Assembly (NCBI RefSeq): GCF_000379825.1
Contig: NZ_KB903833.1
Coordinates: 249,022-313,021, forward strand
Reading direction: 5' to 3'
Source of the DNA: Longispora albida DSM 44784
Lineage (GTDB): Bacteria > Actinomycetota > Actinomycetes > Mycobacteriales > Micromonosporaceae
DNA length: 64,000 nt
In this document: positions 61,707-64,000 of the stretch, piece after piece
Numbering within the stretch: position 1 is the first letter of the stretch
Layout of the letters: each line of letters opens with the position of its first letter
Program-made: the position numbers and the translations under genes
The notes under the pieces: model-generated
What the model saw: the letters and a program-made list of their open reading frames with translations, nothing else
Database searches by the model: none
What the model was told of the DNA's origin: nothing

Positions 61707-61733
61707 GGCCCCGGTGCTGGGTGCACCGGGGCC
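61707..61733 (+). terminator. Terminator after the subtilase gene
   Basis: GGCCCCGGTGC (61707-61717) pairs with GCACCGGGGCC (61723-61733), 11 bp, 5-nt loop, then ACTTCGTTCG. It is 15 nt past the stop. It could also serve the immunity gene on the other strand. Confidence 0.75.
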
Positions 61734-61755
61734 ACTTCGTTCGCTGGGCGTCAGA

Positions 61756-62133
61756 TCAGCATGACGGCGCCCACCATCGCCAGCCCGGGTCAGCGTCGAG
61801 CTTGGCGAGGAAGTCCTCCGCGACCAGCTCATCGCCGTAGTTCGTGTCGATCACAAACGGCGCCCGGTGCACAAGGTGCCTGACCAGCGCCTCGATCAGA
61901 CGGTGGCTCCGGTAGTCGATCGCGTAGACAGCCGGTGTACCGGTGAACGCACCCGGCTGCCAGAGCTCCGGATCGTACTCGTCAGCGACCAGATAGCCGT
62001 GGTACTCGCCGAGCTCGATGAGCACCACCTTGCCGCTGGGCGAGGTGGTCGTCCTGGCCACCTCCGAGATCCAGGCACCGAGCTCGTCCCAGCCCGGACC
62101 GGGCTCACGGAATGCGAACACCGCCGTCTTCAT
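61756..62133 (-). CDS. Candidate immunity protein for the adjacent Rhs toxin
   Basis: A 125-residue acidic soluble protein of no recognised family, starting MKTAVFAFREPGPGWDELGAW, with VVLIELGEYHGYLVADEYDPELW and IDTNYGDELVAEDFL. The ATG has AGGAAGG about 7 nt upstream and comes 13 nt after the toxin stop, the usual spacing of polymorphic-toxin immunity genes. The role is inferred from position and size only. It reads leftward with the toxin and is probably translated in excess. Confidence 0.6.
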   Translation of the reverse strand: MKTAVFAFREPGPGWDELGAWISEVARTTTSPSGKVVLIELGEYHGYLVADEYDPELWQPGAFTGTPAVYAIDYRSHRLIEALVRHLVHRAPFVIDTNYGDELVAEDFLAKLDADPGWRWWAPSC

Positions 62134-62145
62134 GATGGTTCCTTC

Positions 62146-64000
62146 CTAAGCGTCCAGATCCCTCTGCCGTCCCCGCAGCGGTGGCGCCGGAGCCGGCGGC
62201 GGACCGCCTGTCTCCCGAGCCTCGATCACGGCCCGCATCCAGTTACGGAGCTGGCCGCGAGTGGTGAGGATAACGATTCCCAGCCTCTCCAGGCCCTTCT
62301 TGATGCTGCCCTTGAGGTTAGGGTCCGGGCAGTAGAGCGCCATGCAGTTCCTGCCGACGCTCTTGGCTGTGGGGATGTGGTTGTCCTTGAATTGCGAGAC
62401 CTTGCCGTTACCCACTCCATCGTGGACCTCGAGCATCCAGTTCTGGCCGTACACGTCGTGATCGGTCCACCGCTTACCGCTCTCCTTGCGGAACAGATCG
62501 CCCTGGCCCTTGACCTCACCGGGGAAATCGTCCTCGATCATGTTGGCCACATCGTCTTCCAGGCTCTCCCCATCCGCGTTCCGATCCTGGCCGTCGCACC
62601 ACTTCGTCGAGCGGATCGGCTCGCTGGAGCCGTTGTTGATGTTGTGGACCAGGACCGGGAGGCCTGCGGCCACCACGTAGTACGTGTGGATTGTGGCGAC
62701 CGTCAGGTCACGCATCTCCTTGACGCCGGCGAAGTTGCGGACGGTGGTGACCCGCACGAGTTCGCCGGTGCTGGACAGGAGGAGGTGGCCCGGTTCGAGC
62801 TGTGCGGCATCGGCCCACTGGCCGGTGGTCGCGTCCCAGAACGGGTGGTTCTGCGTGGTCTGGAGCAGCGCGGAGGTGCCGTCGGACTTGGTGACCGTGA
62901 GGTCTGTCAGCTCGATGTCGAGGTTGCGGTGCAGGTCCGTGACCGGCTGGGCCGTGGACTCACCGGTACCGGGATCGGTGGCCAGCACCTGGTCACCGGT
63001 CTGAACCGCCGCGATCTCCTTCGTGCTGCCGTCGGCCATCAGCACCGGCGTCGCCGGGTCGAAGCTGTGCCCCTTCTTCCCGCCACCGCCACCGATCGGG
63101 CAGCTGACCGCGGAAACCGTCTCCGCCGCGCCCCCGGCCTCGTCAGCGGCCCGTGACGTCCTCTTGCCTGCCTTCGCCGCGTCCCTGGCACCCTCAGCTG
63201 CCTTACCAGCCACCCGGCCGCCGGGTACGAGCTCGGTCAGGCCCATCGCGCAGTCGACGGACATGCCCTCGCTGCACGACTTGTAGGTCTCGATCGCGCC
63301 GACCGCCGTGGCCGCCGCTCCGAGGAAGGGGGCCGCGACCTGCAACGGCGGGATCACTGTGCAGGCGACTGCCGCCACGGAGAGAACCGTCGAGATTGTG
63401 CCGGCGTTGTTGTAGACCCATTTGCCGGTGGCCTTAGCGGCCTCACCGACCGTGCTGACCACATTGGACACACTGTTCTTGACCGACGACACCGCGTTCT
63501 TCACGAACTTCGGCAGGCCCCAGCGGCCGTCGGCGTCCACGTTGCTCGACGGGTTGTTATTGCCGTACGCGTACCCGTGCAGCTGCTGCGGGTCGTTGTT
63601 GTCGATCACCGGGTCGACCGAGACGAAGCGGCCGGTGTCCGGGTCGTACTCGCGTGCCCCGATGTGGGTCAGGCCAGTGTTGTCCTGCGTGCCACCGGCG
63701 AAGCCCTTGTCGAACCAGGTCGGCCACGTGCCCGACTTCTGCCGCTCGGCACCGTACGGCGTCGTGCGGCGGATGCCGACGGCCTGGGTTTTCTCGTTGA
63801 CCGTGATCTCGGCGGTGCCGGCTGTGTCGCCGACGATCCACGTGAGCCCGCCCGCGACCCGGTTGGCGATGATCCCGCCGCCCTGGCTGTACTGCCGGGT
63901 GGTGGTCCTGAGGCCCGTGGAGGACGTGTTGCGGACCTCCTGGCCGGGCAGGTAGAGCGTGGTGCCCAGCGGGTCCTGCCTGAGGATGCGGTTGCCGTCG
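62146..64000 (-). CDS. Rhs-family polymorphic toxin, C-terminal part (5' end beyond window)
   Basis: The frame is open to the right edge with no start, so the gene continues beyond 64000; 618 codons are visible. The Rhs core ends with the hyperconserved GLTHIGAREYDPDTGRFVSVDP. A hydrophobic segment (TVIPPLQVAAPFLGAAATAVG) follows, then a pretoxin HINT domain (SFDPATPVLMADGSTKEI ... NHPFWD ... VLVHN). The last 180 or so residues are the toxin: DHDVYGQNWMLEVHDG and KGSIKKGLERLGIVILTTRG suggest an alpha/beta nuclease fold, with Asp and Glu loosely like a PD-(D/E)xK core (speculative). The HINT N-terminal Cys seems to be absent, which bears on self-cleavage. Confidence 0.85.
   Translation of the reverse strand, partial: DGNRILRQDPLGTTLYLPGQEVRNTSSTGLRTTTRQYSQGGGIIANRVAGGLTWIVGDTAGTAEITVNEKTQAVGIRRTTPYGAERQKSGTWPTWFDKGFAGGTQDNTGLTHIGAREYDPDTGRFVSVDPVIDNNDPQQLHGYAYGNNNPSSNVDADGRWGLPKFVKNAVSSVKNSVSNVVSTVGEAAKATGKWVYNNAGTISTVLSVAAVACTVIPPLQVAAPFLGAAATAVGAIETYKSCSEGMSVDCAMGLTELVPGGRVAGKAAEGARDAAKAGKRTSRAADEAGGAAETVSAVSCPIGGGGGKKGHSFDPATPVLMADGSTKEIAAVQTGDQVLATDPGTGESTAQPVTDLHRNLDIELTDLTVTKSDGTSALLQTTQNHPFWDATTGQWADAAQLEPGHLLLSSTGELVRVTTVRNFAGVKEMRDLTVATIHTYYVVAAGLPVLVHNINNGSSEPIRSTKWCDGQDRNADGESLEDDVANMIEDDFPGEVKGQGDLFRKESGKRWTDHDVYGQNWMLEVHDGVGNGKVSQFKDNHIPTAKSVGRNCMALYCPDPNLKGSIKKGLERLGIVILTTRGQLRNWMRAVIEARETGGPPPAPAPPLRGRQRDLDA

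Noticed and set aside
62146-63609. GTG at 63609 as the true start of the toxin gene
   Set aside because: The frame continues upstream to the window edge and encodes the hyperconserved Rhs segment, so the gene starts outside the window.

Overview
This window comes from the chromosome of a high-GC actinobacterium. GTG and TTG starts are common. The genes include a HU protein with a long Lys/Ala-rich tail, an NdgR-type IclR regulator beside leuCD, a class II DAHP synthase, a PimB'-type mannosyltransferase and an AfsR/SARP regulator. The PPi-type phosphofructokinase, the attenuated cimA and the Rhs toxin suggest a filamentous actinomycete, perhaps of the Micromonosporaceae. The genus cannot be fixed by reading alone.

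Left block (1-12.8 kb). Methyltransferase, small cold-shock-like protein, ppk1, hup, leuD-leuC, ndgR, two envelope or secreted proteins, tRNA-Glu and tRNA-Gln, a HAD hydrolase, gltX and an FAH-family gene. From memory this follows the mycobacterial ppk1-hupB-leuDC-IclR-gltX order, but without mutT1.

Second block (12.8-20 kb). A glycosylase-like gene overlaps cimA tail to tail. cimA lies behind a putative transcription attenuator whose leader peptide has two consecutive Ile codons. Then come ahpC-ahpD, a one-TM protein, an MFS transporter and a secreted SGNH hydrolase.

Middle block (20-56 kb). This carries the genes found together around Rv2178c-Rv2191 in M. tuberculosis: DAHP synthase, DEDDh exonuclease, acyltransferase, SRPBCC protein, FadD15-like ligase, PimB' and a DnaQ/GIY-YIG protein. 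Here they are spread out by insertions: proC and a PPi-type pfkA, a Crp regulator, a zinc-ribbon cyclase/ATPase giant, a SARP-monooxygenase-hydrolase group, a sensor kinase/response regulator pair, two back-to-back metalloproteases and an RSH-family gene.

Right edge (56-64 kb). This part is accessory: a hydrolase behind a perfect palindrome, a two-gene D-amino-acid operon whose second gene is a shrunken D-aminoacylase, a secreted subtilase with a P-domain, and an Rhs polymorphic toxin with a HINT domain followed by a candidate immunity gene. The toxin gene runs off the right end of the window.

Two regulatory themes stand out. One is the cimA attenuator. The other is a recurring TAnnnT hexamer 5-7 nt upstream of start codons that lack a Shine-Dalgarno sequence, as expected for leaderless mRNAs. 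I found no CRISPR array, insertion sequence, rRNA or prophage.
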